Shown: piece after piece, positions 5,641 through 5,689 of the stretch
How the letters are laid out: every line of letters starts with the position of its first letter
Position numbering within the stretch: position 1 is the first letter of the stretch
Program-made: the position numbers and the translations under genes
The notes under the pieces: model-generated
Told to the model about the DNA's origin: nothing
Seen by the model: the letters and a program-made list of their open reading frames with translations, nothing else
The model's database searches: none
NCBI GenBank assembly: GCA_964369215.1
Contig: CAYJEZ010000140.1
Coordinates: 1 to 5,689, forward strand
Length of the DNA stretch: 5,689 nt
Source: SIG603 sp964369215
GTDB taxonomy: Bacteria; Bacillota; Clostridia; Oscillospirales; Acutalibacteraceae
Direction: 5' to 3'

Positions 5641-5689
5641 TGTATGCTTTTATTAGCTTTTCAGCTTTATTTAGTAAAACATTTCTGTC
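5636..5689 (-). CDS. C-terminal end of an unidentified protein (partial)
   Basis: Only 17 codons and a TAA are in the window; the peptide ends NKAEKLIKAYK. It is the only minus-strand frame open from the right edge to 5636 (the other two stop within 21 nt), and a terminator hairpin begins inside its stop codon, as expected for a real gene end. The tail is lysine-rich and helical. It is too short to assign a family; it is not recognisable as selD or yedF. Confidence 0.5.
   Translation of the reverse strand, partial: DRNVLLNKAEKLIKAYK

Noticed and set aside
1..5689. CRISPR array, insertion sequence, tRNA, rRNA or toxin-antitoxin pair.
   Set aside because: No regularly spaced repeats, transposase motifs, cloverleaf or small two-gene toxin cassette was found on either strand by eye.

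Overview
The window is AT-rich and every supportable gene lies on the minus strand, so transcription runs from high to low coordinates. Shine-Dalgarno sequences (AGGA/GAGGTG type), a consensus sigma-A promoter, the cdaA-cdaR pair and a Clostridia-type cysteine desulfurase next to a DUF3343 protein all point to a low-GC Bacillota, most likely an anaerobic member of the Clostridia. No mobile element, CRISPR array, tRNA or rRNA is visible.

In transcription order: (1) 5636-5689 is the last 17 codons of an unidentified gene, followed at once by a strong hairpin terminator (5595-5640). (2) 5361-5594 is a regulatory spacer with two TATAAT boxes bracketed by two copies of a 17-bp motif. It leads into a 71-aa DUF3343 (putative Se/S carrier-like) gene and a 376-aa PLP-dependent cysteine desulfurase, a pairing known from selenium-mobilisation loci. 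(3) After a 200-bp spacer without a clear terminator comes cdaA (membrane diadenylate cyclase), which has an odd start region. It overlaps by 8 bp with cdaR (one membrane helix plus four YbbR repeats). A hairpin terminator at 1478-1512 ends this unit. (4) mscS, a small-conductance mechanosensitive channel gene, follows. (5) An arsR-type repressor with a CxC metal-binding motif comes next, driven by a perfect TTGACA-17-TATAAT promoter framed by two 16-bp operator-like sites. (6) A third operator-like copy lies just before a gene running off the left edge, whose first 24 codons look like a COG0701/ArsP-type permease.

Three functional themes are therefore adjacent: sulfur/selenium mobilisation, c-di-AMP synthesis with osmotic protection (CdaA, CdaR, MscS), and metalloid sensing and efflux (ArsR plus permease). 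I do not see a wholly new system. The best leads are the three-operator arrangement of the arsenic unit, a probable ATA (or otherwise non-canonical) start for cdaA, the paired motif upstream of the selenium/sulfur pair, and a start-less membrane-spanning reading frame overlapping the terminator near the right edge.
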